11,647 nt of DNA. Origin: an uncultured Collinsella sp. Its GTDB lineage: Bacteria; Actinomycetota; Coriobacteriia; Coriobacteriales; Coriobacteriaceae. The DNA is taken from assembly GCA_902494585.1 (NCBI GenBank), contig CABUUD010000054.1, forward strand, positions 1-11,647. Direction: 5' to 3'. The translations under genes and the position numbers were made by a program. Numbering within the stretch: the stretch's first letter is position 1; the number at the start of each line of letters is the position of its first letter. Positions 6,067 to 11,647 of the stretch are shown here, one piece after another. The notes under the pieces were generated by a model. The model was not told where the DNA came from, did not search any database, and worked only from the letters and a program-made list of their open reading frames with translations.

Positions 6067-6087
6067 TTATCAGATTATTTGGTTCCA

Positions 6088-6140
6088 CCTTCGCAGCTTC
6101 TACTGGGGCGAACCCGCTGTAGTTGCTAGTACGTAAACGT
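6088..6140. repeat. Inverted partial duplicate of the glycosyltransferase 3' end
   Basis: GCTTCTACTGGGGCGAA (6096-6112) is the exact reverse complement of 6277-6293, which encodes FYWGE near the C-terminus of the minus-strand glycosyltransferase. ACGTAAACG (6131-6139) is likewise the reverse complement of 6305-6313 in the same gene. CCTTC at 6088 also has its counterpart. The blocks are collinear only in part, so this is a rearranged remnant next to the outer arm of copy 2. Confidence 0.6.
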
Positions 6141-6141
6141 A

Positions 6142-6245
6142 GCTGCTCGGCGGGAGCCGCCCATATATCGTTCCACGCGCAGTTTCGCAGCGCAGCGAGA
6201 ATGTTTGAGCATGGAATGATATATGGGCGGCTCCCGCCGAGCAGC
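6142..6245 (-). repeat. Long hairpin element, copy 2 (reverse orientation)
   Basis: Arms 6142-6178 and 6209-6245 form a 37-position stem that is perfect except at 6170/6217 and 6176/6211, the same two places where copy 1 is imperfect. The loop 6179-6208 is the exact reverse complement of the copy 1 loop. The outer arm (GCTGCTCGGCGGGAGCCGCC) differs from copy 1. The hairpin ends ten bases past the stop of the glycosyltransferase gene and reads in that gene's direction, so it would form the very end of its mRNA. Confidence 0.9.
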
Positions 6246-6255
6246 GGACTTTCGT

Positions 6256-7557
6256 CTACCTGATATGCGCAGGTTTTTCGCCCCAGTAGAAGCGGCAGAA
6301 GGCTCGTTTACGTTTTTGGGGCTTGCCTGCAAGCTCCATGGTTGCGATGGCTATGTCCTCGGCTGCGCGTGGACGGCGCAGCACTTCGCCGTTAATGAGT
6401 AGTGCCTTGAGCGACTCGGGATGATCGTGGAGATGGCGCAACGTCACGATGAGCTCTCGTGCCGTGGTGACGTGCATGCTGGCGCCCATGCCGGTGAGCA
6501 TGGTGGTGTTGGCCTTTTCCTGGCCATAGGACTTGCCCAGCAGAATCATTGGTAGGTGTGCGCACAGGCATTCGGTAACAGTGAGTCCGCCCGATTTGAG
6601 AATTGCCAGGTCGCAGCCGTGCATGAGCGCTGCCATGTCATCGACATAGTCAAGAACCGTGACGTTCTCGAGTTTCATGGCATCGAAGAGTGTTTTGAGA
6701 CGGGTGGCATATTCGGCGTCCCTGCCCGGCAAAAAGACGAAGTGCATGTCCTCGAAGCTGCGCAGGAAGGGGAGGGTGCGGTCCATCTCCGCCCGAAAGC
6801 GAACGTACGGTTGAGGCAAACTGGCGCCAGCCATCACCAGCACAACGAGCTTGTCTGTGGGGAGATTGAACTTCTCGAGTTCTTCCTCGCGGTTGTAGTC
6901 CGTATCAAACCCGGCGCGAATGGGGATGCCCGTAATGCGGATCTTTGCCTCGGGAACTTTACGGGGTCGGAGCGTTTCGGCCATAAACTCGTTTGCCACA
7001 CAGAAGAGGTCGGTGTCCTTATGGGGCCACCAACCCTCGACCTCGTAATCGGTCGGTACGCAAATGACGGGATAGTCGATGCCCGTAATGACGCGCGCGC
7101 CGACGGCGACGTTGGCTGCCGTGATATGTGTGGCTACCACGGCAATGGGCCTGCGAGATCGAACGTATTCGTTAAATGCGGGGAACATGATGCGCGACCA
7201 TGCCGTGCCACCGCCCCAAAGCAGGTGTCCGGTAAGGGTATAACGCCAGGTCAAGTCATAGATTGGGCGCGTGGCGCCGGTAAACGAGGCGGCCGTTTTG
7301 TTGCCGTCGAATTTTATGCGTCCAAAATCAAGGATATCGAGCACTTCAATCTCAACATCCTCTGGGATGCCATTGGTGCCGCGGATGAGGTCGAATGCCT
7401 GCGCAATCGCATTTGCGGCGGCCTTGTGGCCCGAGCCGACCGAGGCGTGCACGATAGTCACGAGAGGTTTTTGCTGAGCCAAGAGCGTGGTTTGTTCCGA
7501 TTGGGGAGTGCTGTGCGTGAGCAGGGGAGCGTCGTCGCTCGTCTGCGTCTGATCCAT
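6256..7557 (-). CDS. MGDG synthase/UgtP-type glycosyltransferase (GT28 family)
   Basis: A 433-residue glycosyltransferase of the MGDG-synthase/diacylglycerol glucosyltransferase type. After a polar 30-residue N-terminal extension comes the N-terminal MGDG-synthase domain, with SVGSGHKAAANAI (39-51) as acceptor-side signature. The C-terminal GT28 domain includes VVLVMAGAS, HFVFLPGRD and the nucleotide-sugar motif LKSGGLTVTECL (K321-S322-G323-G324 ... E329). Likely role: transfer of a hexose from a UDP-sugar to a membrane lipid, giving glycolipid anchors. The acceptor is not shown by the sequence. The protein is probably peripheral to the membrane, with no clear transmembrane segment. The start has AGGGGAG about seven bases upstream. 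It is divergent from trxB, with 117 bp between, and a hairpin element follows its stop immediately. Confidence 0.88.
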   Translation of the reverse strand: MDQTQTSDDAPLLTHSTPQSEQTTLLAQQKPLVTIVHASVGSGHKAAANAIAQAFDLIRGTNGIPEDVEIEVLDILDFGRIKFDGNKTAASFTGATRPIYDLTWRYTLTGHLLWGGGTAWSRIMFPAFNEYVRSRRPIAVVATHITAANVAVGARVITGIDYPVICVPTDYEVEGWWPHKDTDLFCVANEFMAETLRPRKVPEAKIRITGIPIRAGFDTDYNREEELEKFNLPTDKLVVLVMAGASLPQPYVRFRAEMDRTLPFLRSFEDMHFVFLPGRDAEYATRLKTLFDAMKLENVTVLDYVDDMAALMHGCDLAILKSGGLTVTECLCAHLPMILLGKSYGQEKANTTMLTGMGASMHVTTARELIVTLRHLHDHPESLKALLINGEVLRRPRAAEDIAIATMELAGKPQKRKRAFCRFYWGEKPAHIR

Positions 7558-7674
7558 CGATATCTCCCCTTCATCTTTGTTTCACAGAGAATCATTGTAG
7601 TGCATGAGTGTCACGTTCGCATAAATTTGGGTATGAGCGCAAAGAACGCCAATCTTTCGACAGGAGGTCTCTTC

Positions 7675-8613
7675 ATGACTACTCATCAGCCGATCGATGT
7701 TGCGATTATCGGCGGCGGGCCTGCGGGCTATGCTGCAGCCATTTACGCGGCGCGCGCCAACCTAACGACGACCGTGATTGAGCAAGGTATGTCGGGAGGA
7801 CAGATCGCCACAACCAATGAGGTCGAGAACTATCCGGGCATTCCGCTCTTGAGTGGCGCCGAACTCGGCGAGCGGTTTCAGCAACATGCAGAGGGCCTGG
7901 GGGCACAGGTTGCATGGAGCATGGTTACGGGTATCGATTACGATGCGGATGCAGCGCTGTTTACGGTGCATCACGATATGGGCGATACGCTGGCCTCGAG
8001 CGTTATCGCTTGCATGGGTGCCACGCCGCGATCTGCTGGTTTTGTTGGCGAGGATACGTATCGCGGTCGTGGCGTTTCGTATTGCGCGACGTGCGATGGC
8101 ATGTTCTTTCGCGGTAAACAGGTTTTTGTCATCGGTGGCGGTAATGCTGCCTGCGAGGAAGCCCTGTTCTTGTCAGAAATCGCCAGCCGCGTGACCATCG
8201 TCTTGCGCCGCGATCAGTTCCGTGCCCCCGATGGCGTGGTTCAAAAGGTTCTCGCAAAAGATAATATTTCAGTTAGGTACCAAACTAGTATCGTTGAACT
8301 ATCGGGCGAGGCCATGCCCACGACTATCACCTTCAAGGAAAACGCTACCGGTGAAACCTATTCTGAGTCCTTTGATCCTGGTTCGTTTGGCATATTTGTC
8401 TTTGCTGGCACGCAGCCCCATACCGAGCTTGTAGAGCATCTGGTGGATCTGGCGCCCGACGGCGGTATTGTGACCGACGAATCGATGGCCACCCGCACGC
8501 CTGGCTTATTTGCTGCCGGCGATATCCGTTCCAAGCGTTTACGCCAAGTTGTGACCGCCGTTTCGGACGGAGCCATAGCTGCTACCAGCGCATACGCTTT
8601 CCTACACGGATAA
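7675..8613 (+). CDS. trxB: Thioredoxin reductase
   Basis: A 312-residue flavoprotein that passes electrons from NADPH through FAD and a redox disulfide to thioredoxin. Features are FAD motif GGGPAG (13-18), active-site C137-A-T-C140 in VSYCATCDGMFF, the second nucleotide motif GGGNAACEEA (154-163), RRDQFRA for the NADPH 2'-phosphate, and the C-terminal FAD contact FAAGDIRSKRLRQVVTA. The usual motif in this family is GGGDSA, so N-A in place of D-S is a mild departure. The start is chosen by AGGAGGT (7662-7668), six bases before the ATG. The frame is open far upstream, but that part is antisense to the glycosyltransferase. A terminator follows about 40 bases after the stop. Confidence 0.95.
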   Translation: MTTHQPIDVAIIGGGPAGYAAAIYAARANLTTTVIEQGMSGGQIATTNEVENYPGIPLLSGAELGERFQQHAEGLGAQVAWSMVTGIDYDADAALFTVHHDMGDTLASSVIACMGATPRSAGFVGEDTYRGRGVSYCATCDGMFFRGKQVFVIGGGNAACEEALFLSEIASRVTIVLRRDQFRAPDGVVQKVLAKDNISVRYQTSIVELSGEAMPTTITFKENATGETYSESFDPGSFGIFVFAGTQPHTELVEHLVDLAPDGGIVTDESMATRTPGLFAAGDIRSKRLRQVVTAVSDGAIAATSAYAFLHG

Positions 8614-8653
8614 GTACGATAATATATCTTATGTAAGGTTGTTATCTTCAAAC

Positions 8654-8698
8654 AAAGTGGTTGGGCAGTGCATCAATGTGCTGTCAAACCACTTTTAC
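8654..8698 (+). terminator. Rho-independent terminator after trxB
   Basis: AAAGTGGTT (8654-8662) pairs with AACCACTTT (8687-8695). A further imperfect inner stem (GGGCAG/CTGTC) lies inside, and the right arm runs into TTTTACTT. It lies 40 bp past the trxB stop. Confidence 0.75.
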
Positions 8699-8767
8699 TT
8701 AGCGGCTATGTGATATGCAAAACTAGATGACCTAGAATACAATATAGATAACGAACGGAGGATCCTT

Positions 8768-9379
8768 ATGAACCACGTCAAACATGTTATCCCGATGTCC
8801 GATACATCGGTCAGCATTAAGCCGGAGGATATTCAGCCGACGGTGCTGCCGGATGCATTTATTCAGTCCGATATGGTGGGTAAGCTCAACGCTTTGAGCC
8901 TGCCACGCTATGACCAGCTGCCCAACGTAACGCTCTATCGCGATCAGGTTATTGAATATGTTGCGCTGTGGATGGAGCCGCTTTCGATTTGCGTAGAGCA
9001 GCCCGTTATCACACCATCGATGATCAATAACTACGTGAAGGTCGGTCTCGTTCCTGCTCCGGTTAAAAAGCAGTATGGCCGTGAGCAGATTGCGCGTCTC
9101 ATCGCCATTTGTATCTTTAAGCAGGTGCTGCCCATCGCTGCGGTTCAGGCACTCTTTAATATTCAGCGCTTGAGTTACGACGCTCCGACTGCTTTCGATT
9201 ATGTAGTCGATCAACTTGAGGCATCGATTCGTGCGGCGTTTTCCGTCGAGCAGACTCCCGTGCCCGATACCGCCCATCAGGTCACGCGCGAGTCGCTGCT
9301 CGTGCGCAGTGCGGTATCGTCCTTCGTTTCGAAGGCATACCTGATGAGCTACCTTAAGTTTAATGGGTTTAATAGCTAA
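8768..9379 (+). CDS. DUF1836 family protein, MerR-like HTH
   Basis: A 203-residue protein of the DUF1836 family, found mainly in Firmicutes and related gut bacteria. The recognisable core runs from LPRYDQLPNVTLYRDQVIEY (residues about 45-64) through ITPSMINNYVKVGLVPAPVK (81-100) to IARLIAICIFKQVLPI. The ITPSMINNY...YGREQIARL part looks like a MerR-type winged helix, suggesting DNA binding. No sensor or enzyme motif is seen, and the targets are unknown. The start has CGGAGG about six bases upstream. A short AT-rich stretch at 8733-8750 (TAGAAT, TATAGA) may hold the promoter -10, but no good -35 is visible. The gene is monocistronic, between two terminators. Confidence 0.85.
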   Translation: MNHVKHVIPMSDTSVSIKPEDIQPTVLPDAFIQSDMVGKLNALSLPRYDQLPNVTLYRDQVIEYVALWMEPLSICVEQPVITPSMINNYVKVGLVPAPVKKQYGREQIARLIAICIFKQVLPIAAVQALFNIQRLSYDAPTAFDYVVDQLEASIRAAFSVEQTPVPDTAHQVTRESLLVRSAVSSFVSKAYLMSYLKFNGFNS

Positions 9380-9391
9380 TCGAGGCATAAG

Positions 9392-9432
9392 ACGGGCGGG
9401 ATAAAGAGCCATTGGCCCCTTATCCCGCCCGT
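9392..9432. terminator. Bidirectional terminator between convergent genes
   Basis: A perfect 13-bp stem ACGGGCGGGATAA (9392-9404) / TTATCCCGCCCGT (9420-9432) with a 15-nt loop. It lies 12 bp after the DUF1836 stop and 19 bp past the DegV-family stop. The downstream T-content is modest on both sides (GCGTTTGT on plus), but position and stem strength make a shared terminator the simplest reading. Confidence 0.8.
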
Positions 9433-9451
9433 GCGTTTGTCTAGTTGGAAA

Positions 9452-10318
9452 TTATCGGCCCGAAGCCACGCCCATGCCGTAGCCGATGATGAGGCCGTGC
9501 ATCTCGGCATAGTATGAATCTAGCCCGTTACAGGGCATGATGATAGTCTTGGAGCCTGGCCAGCGCTCCGCAATTCGGCTGGCAAGTGCCTGGGCGCCTA
9601 CCTCATTCTCGACGTGGTCGATAACGACCTCGCCGCCAGTAAAGCCTTCGGCCTCCATGGTGTCGACAATCTTGGTGAGCATCTTCTTTTCGCCGCGGGT
9701 GTGACCAACGAGTTCAATTTTGCCCGCTTCGCTCGCCGTGCCCAAAATGCGGATATTGAGCTTGTTAGCAATAACGCCGGCCGCCTTAGGGATACGTCCG
9801 GCCTTCGCAAGGTTTTCGTAATTGCACAAACTAAAGAGGATCTTGCTGTTCTGCTCCAAGCTATCGAAATAGGCGCAGGCGTCCTCAAAGGAGGTATCTG
9901 GGTTGCTTGCAAGATAGCGGTCGAACAGCAGGAAGATCAAATCCATTTTGCCACCTGCGGCTCGCGAGTTAACCAAATGAATCTGACGGTCCGGCTCCTC
10001 GGCAAGCACCATGTCACGTGCGGTGGCCGCGGCATTGTAGCTTCCCGAGACTCCCTCGGAGATGGGCATGCAAATCGTCTTGTCGGCAAGCCTAAAGAGT
10101 TCGGCCCACTCCCCTACGCTTGGACAGGCGCTCGAAGAAGCGCTCGACTCCGCCTGCACGGTGCAATTGAGCTCGTGAACATCGAGCGAGAGGTCGTCGA
10201 CATATTCGCGCTCCCCCACTCGGATCTTAAGGGGTGCAAATGCAAAGGTGGTATGAGGTGTGGTTGGCTGCCAATCGCGAAGATTGCAGCTCGAATCGGA
10301 GATAAGCGCCCAGCTCAT
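9452..10318 (-). CDS. DegV family fatty-acid-binding protein (FakB-like)
   Basis: A 288-residue DegV-fold protein of normal length. Family members bind one fatty acid and, as FakB, present it to the kinase FakA for phosphorylation and entry into phospholipid synthesis. Motifs are ALISDSSCNL (4-13), the SSACPSVGEW segment (62-71, replacing the usual TSQPSP), ISEGVSGSYNAA (86-97, usual GLSGTY), ENLAKAGRIPKA, and a C-terminal YYAEMHGLIIGYG in place of the common HTGPGALG. The lipid-contact segments therefore diverge from well-studied FakB proteins, and ligand choice cannot be read. No fakA is in the window. A separate promoter is likely in the 178-bp gap to the upstream hydrolase gene. Confidence 0.88.
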   Translation of the reverse strand: MSWALISDSSCNLRDWQPTTPHTTFAFAPLKIRVGEREYVDDLSLDVHELNCTVQAESSASSSACPSVGEWAELFRLADKTICMPISEGVSGSYNAAATARDMVLAEEPDRQIHLVNSRAAGGKMDLIFLLFDRYLASNPDTSFEDACAYFDSLEQNSKILFSLCNYENLAKAGRIPKAAGVIANKLNIRILGTASEAGKIELVGHTRGEKKMLTKIVDTMEAEGFTGGEVVIDHVENEVGAQALASRIAERWPGSKTIIMPCNGLDSYYAEMHGLIIGYGMGVASGR

Positions 10319-10330
10319 TGAGGGTCCTTT

Positions 10331-10440
10331 CTATTTGTTCCCCAACAATTATAGCCATCTTTTTGATTGATTGGACGGCTATCTAGTTTTGAATACTAGA
10401 TAGCCGTACTGATCTTATGGCAAACGGTTGGGGCAAATAG
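10331..10440. repeat. Nested inverted repeats upstream of the DegV gene
   Basis: The outer pair is CTATTTG-TT-CCCCAAC (10331-10346) against GTTGGGGCAAATAG (10427-10440), 14 matching positions with a two-base bulge. The inner pair is a perfect 13-bp hairpin ACGGCTATCTAGT (10375-10387) / ACTAGATAGCCGT (10395-10407) with a 7-nt loop. No T-run follows the inner stem on either strand. In an mRNA the structure would be in the DegV 5' leader or the hydrolase 3' tail. Its function is unknown. Confidence 0.65.
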
Positions 10441-10444
10441 AATT

Positions 10445-10471
10445 GGCCTCGTGATTCAAGATCGCGAGGCC
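10445..10471 (-). terminator. Hairpin after the NlpC/P60 gene, probable terminator
   Basis: GGCCTCG-T-GAT (10445-10455) pairs with ATC-G-CGAGGCC (10461-10471), an 11-bp stem with one T-G position and a 5-nt loop. It begins 25 bp past the hydrolase stop on the minus strand. It is followed there by AATTCTATTTG, a weak T-tract. Confidence 0.55.
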
Positions 10472-10496
10472 CACGTTCATTCGCTGTAGTAAAAAA

Positions 10497-11618
10497 TTAG
10501 TAGCGTACAAAGATGTAATTGTTGTTCATGCCGGCGGCAACGGAGCTGATGATAACACCCGTGCTGTAGTCGGAAGCATGAATCATCTGGCCGTTACCAA
10601 TGTAGATGCCGGTGTGGTAAGAGTTAACCACGACATCACCAGGCTGGGGATCGGACACGCGGGTCCAGCCCATGAAGGTGCCCGTGGTGCCAAGACGGCA
10701 ATAACGACCGGTGAGGCAGTAGCTCACAAAGCCGGAGCAGTCAAAGCTGTTCGGCCCAATGCCGCCCCAAGAATAAGCACAACCGAGCTTGCTGTAGGCG
10801 CGCGAAACAACGGTACCACCGTCAACGGACTGGCTCGGTGCGGAAGGCGTCGGAGCCGGAGCGGGCGTCACGGGCTGCGGCGTGGGGGCAGGAGCGGGCG
10901 CAGGCGCAGGCGTATTGCCGCCACCATTGTTGGTCGTGCCGCCACCATTATTGGTGTTCTCGGTCGTACCGGCGGTGTCGTTGCTCACCGTGGCCTTTTC
11001 GGCGGTGCTGGCATTGATGCCAGCCTGAAGCGCGGCGTTGGCCTCGGCCTCGGCGGCAAGCTCGGCCTGCAGCTGTGAATCCAGGGAGTTCACGACACTC
11101 TGGGCCTCAGCTTGCTGGGCATTGAGCTCGTCAACCTTCTTCTGCGTCGCGGCGACGTTCTTCTCCTGCTCCGTCTGCTTATCGGTGAGCTGCTGCTTAA
11201 GGTCCTTGACATCCTGAATGGTCTGGGCCTGCTTGTCGGAAACCTTGCCGTAGTAGAACAGACGGTTGAGCATGTCGCCCAGATCGTCGACGCCCGTCAG
11301 AACCTGAAGGAGACTCAGACCGCCGGTCTTGTACTCACCGGCAACGTAGCTCGAAAGCTTTGCCTGGCCCTCGGCAATCTCTTGCTGCTTTTGCGTGATC
11401 TCGCCTGCAGTCTGATCAAGCTCCTGCGTCTGTGCGGAGAGTTCTTCATGAATTTGCTGGGTTTGCGTGCCGATCTGCTCGAGTTTGGTACGAGCAGCGG
11501 CAAGGTCGGATGCGGTATCAGCATAGGCCGGAGCCGCGAGGCCCAGGCCCAAAACACAAGCGAGGGTTGCCGTAGCAGCGCAGCGTGCCATGTTTTTGTG
11601 CGTGTTTGCTGTGCGCAT
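10497..11618 (-). CDS. Secreted coiled-coil NlpC/P60 peptidoglycan endopeptidase
   Basis: A 373-residue exported protein. The signal peptide spans 1-33, with basic MRTANTHKNMAR, a hydrophobic core, and AYA/D as cleavage site. A long coiled coil follows (about 36-200, rich in Q, E, A, K), resembling the N-terminal part of PcsB/CwlO/RipA-type hydrolases. It contains the less helical segment GGLSLLQVLTGVDDL. Then comes a low-complexity linker (about 217-262) of NNGGG and Pro-Ala-Thr repeats. The C-terminal NlpC/P60 domain (about 267-373) has catalytic C294 in DCSGF, H335 in HTGIYIG and H347 in IHAS. It should cleave peptide stems of peptidoglycan at division or during growth. The coiled coil may mediate autoinhibition or binding to an FtsEX-like activator, known for relatives but not shown here. 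The start has AAAGGAAG just upstream; an internal M10 would shorten the signal peptide n-region. Confidence 0.93.
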   Translation of the reverse strand: MRTANTHKNMARCAATATLACVLGLGLAAPAYADTASDLAAARTKLEQIGTQTQQIHEELSAQTQELDQTAGEITQKQQEIAEGQAKLSSYVAGEYKTGGLSLLQVLTGVDDLGDMLNRLFYYGKVSDKQAQTIQDVKDLKQQLTDKQTEQEKNVAATQKKVDELNAQQAEAQSVVNSLDSQLQAELAAEAEANAALQAGINASTAEKATVSNDTAGTTENTNNGGGTTNNGGGNTPAPAPAPAPTPQPVTPAPAPTPSAPSQSVDGGTVVSRAYSKLGCAYSWGGIGPNSFDCSGFVSYCLTGRYCRLGTTGTFMGWTRVSDPQPGDVVVNSYHTGIYIGNGQMIHASDYSTGVIISSVAAGMNNNYIFVRY

Positions 11619-11647
11619 GTAGCTTCCTTTCCAGTAACTAAGGGTAA

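Larger units (their letters stand above)
5752..6255. other. Repeat-filled gap between convergent genes
   Basis: A 504-bp stretch between the stops of dut (plus) and the glycosyltransferase (minus), with no convincing coding frame. Most of it is built from foldback sequences: two decayed element pieces (5790-5812 and 5837-5883), a long hairpin (5889-5986), a perfect 22-bp stem hairpin (6016-6066), a small inverted duplicate of the neighbouring gene's 3' end (6088-6140), and a second long hairpin (6142-6245). Since both flanking genes end here, no promoters are needed and the structures can only serve 3' ends or be mobile or neutral repeats. Confidence 0.85.

Noticed and set aside
5790..6210. 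Recurrent ACATTCTCGC-type repeats considered as a CRISPR array
   Set aside because: The copies are few, unevenly spaced, in both orientations, and part of long hairpins. There are no unique equal-length spacers and no cas genes.
6556..7674. Long plus-strand open frame continuous with trxB, giving an apparent 685-residue fusion
   Set aside because: The extra 373 residues are antisense to the well-supported glycosyltransferase and show no domain. A strong ribosome-binding site precedes the internal ATG at 7675, and trxB from there has normal length.
7558..7674. Promoters in the glycosyltransferase-trxB divergent gap
   Set aside because: TACAAT on the minus strand (7599-7594) and TTGTAG/ATAAAT on the plus strand (7595-7600, 7621-7626) are present, but partner elements or spacing (about 20 bp) are poor, so no promoter is called.
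8732..9412. Minus-strand open frame of 226 residues opposite the DUF1836 gene
   Set aside because: It is antisense to a recognised family, its ends run through a promoter region and a terminator, and no motif is visible.
9614..10321. Plus-strand open frame of 235 residues opposite the DegV gene
   Set aside because: It lies wholly antisense to a gene with clear family motifs, has no recognisable domain, and reflects codon bias of the real gene.
10375..10407. 13-bp hairpin considered as a rho-independent terminator
   Set aside because: No T-run follows it on either strand, and the stem is AT-mixed. It is kept only as an unexplained inverted repeat.
10845..10965. Repetitive stretch considered as a DNA repeat element
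   Set aside because: It is the coding sequence of the Pro-Ala and Asn-Gly linker of the NlpC/P60 protein, so low complexity at protein level explains it.

Overview
This window looks like chromosomal DNA of a gut actinobacterium of the class Coriobacteriia (Collinsella-like). Two things point there. Codon use is moderately GC-rich throughout. The order miaB-miaA-hflX-lexA-(LysM division inhibitor)-nrdR is the actinobacterial arrangement, also known from the mycobacterial chromosome. The taxonomic call is an inference from gene order and protein style; no 16S or other marker is present. All genes look like core or housekeeping genes, and no integrase, transposase, phage or plasmid gene is visible.

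Left part (1-4195): the 3' end of miaB runs into miaA and then hflX. Both junctions are TAATG, where the stop and start codons share one base. This unit makes the two sequential enzymes of tRNA A37 modification plus a ribosome-associated GTPase. Converging on it from the other strand is lexA followed by a small polytopic membrane protein (DUF1624-like), again joined by TAATG. The membrane-protein gene ends inside the hflX 3' end, with a 16-bp tail-to-tail overlap.

SOS control region (4196-4358): three LexA boxes lie exactly 28 bp apart between lexA and a divergent gene for a LysM-domain, single-pass membrane protein. The middle box lies inside the spacer of a TTGACA/GATAAT promoter reading into the LysM gene. 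The gene is therefore best explained as an SOS-induced cell-division suppressor of the YneA/DivS/Rv2719c type. Downstream are nrdR (repressor of ribonucleotide reductase genes) and dut (dUTPase). The nrdR start codon lies in one arm of an 11-bp perfect inverted repeat.

Repeat-filled convergent gap (5752-6255): this 504-bp gap between dut and a minus-strand glycosyltransferase is the most unusual part of the window. It holds two long hairpins of one element, at 5889-5986 and 6142-6245, in opposite orientation. Their 30-nt loops are identical, and their differing stems keep pairing through compensatory changes. There are also one or two decayed copies, an unrelated perfect 22-bp-stem hairpin, and a small inverted duplicate of the glycosyltransferase 3' end. 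The element reads in the same sense as the gene upstream of it on each side, which suggests a 3'-end function.

Right part (6256-11647): an MGDG-synthase/UgtP-type glycosyltransferase (minus) is divergent from trxB (plus). A terminator and a DUF1836 HTH-like gene (plus) follow. A 13-bp-stem bidirectional terminator separates DUF1836 from a convergent DegV-family fatty-acid-binding protein (minus). Last is a secreted coiled-coil NlpC/P60 peptidoglycan hydrolase (minus). The 178-bp gap between the last two genes holds nested inverted repeats. I see no tRNA, rRNA or CRISPR array.
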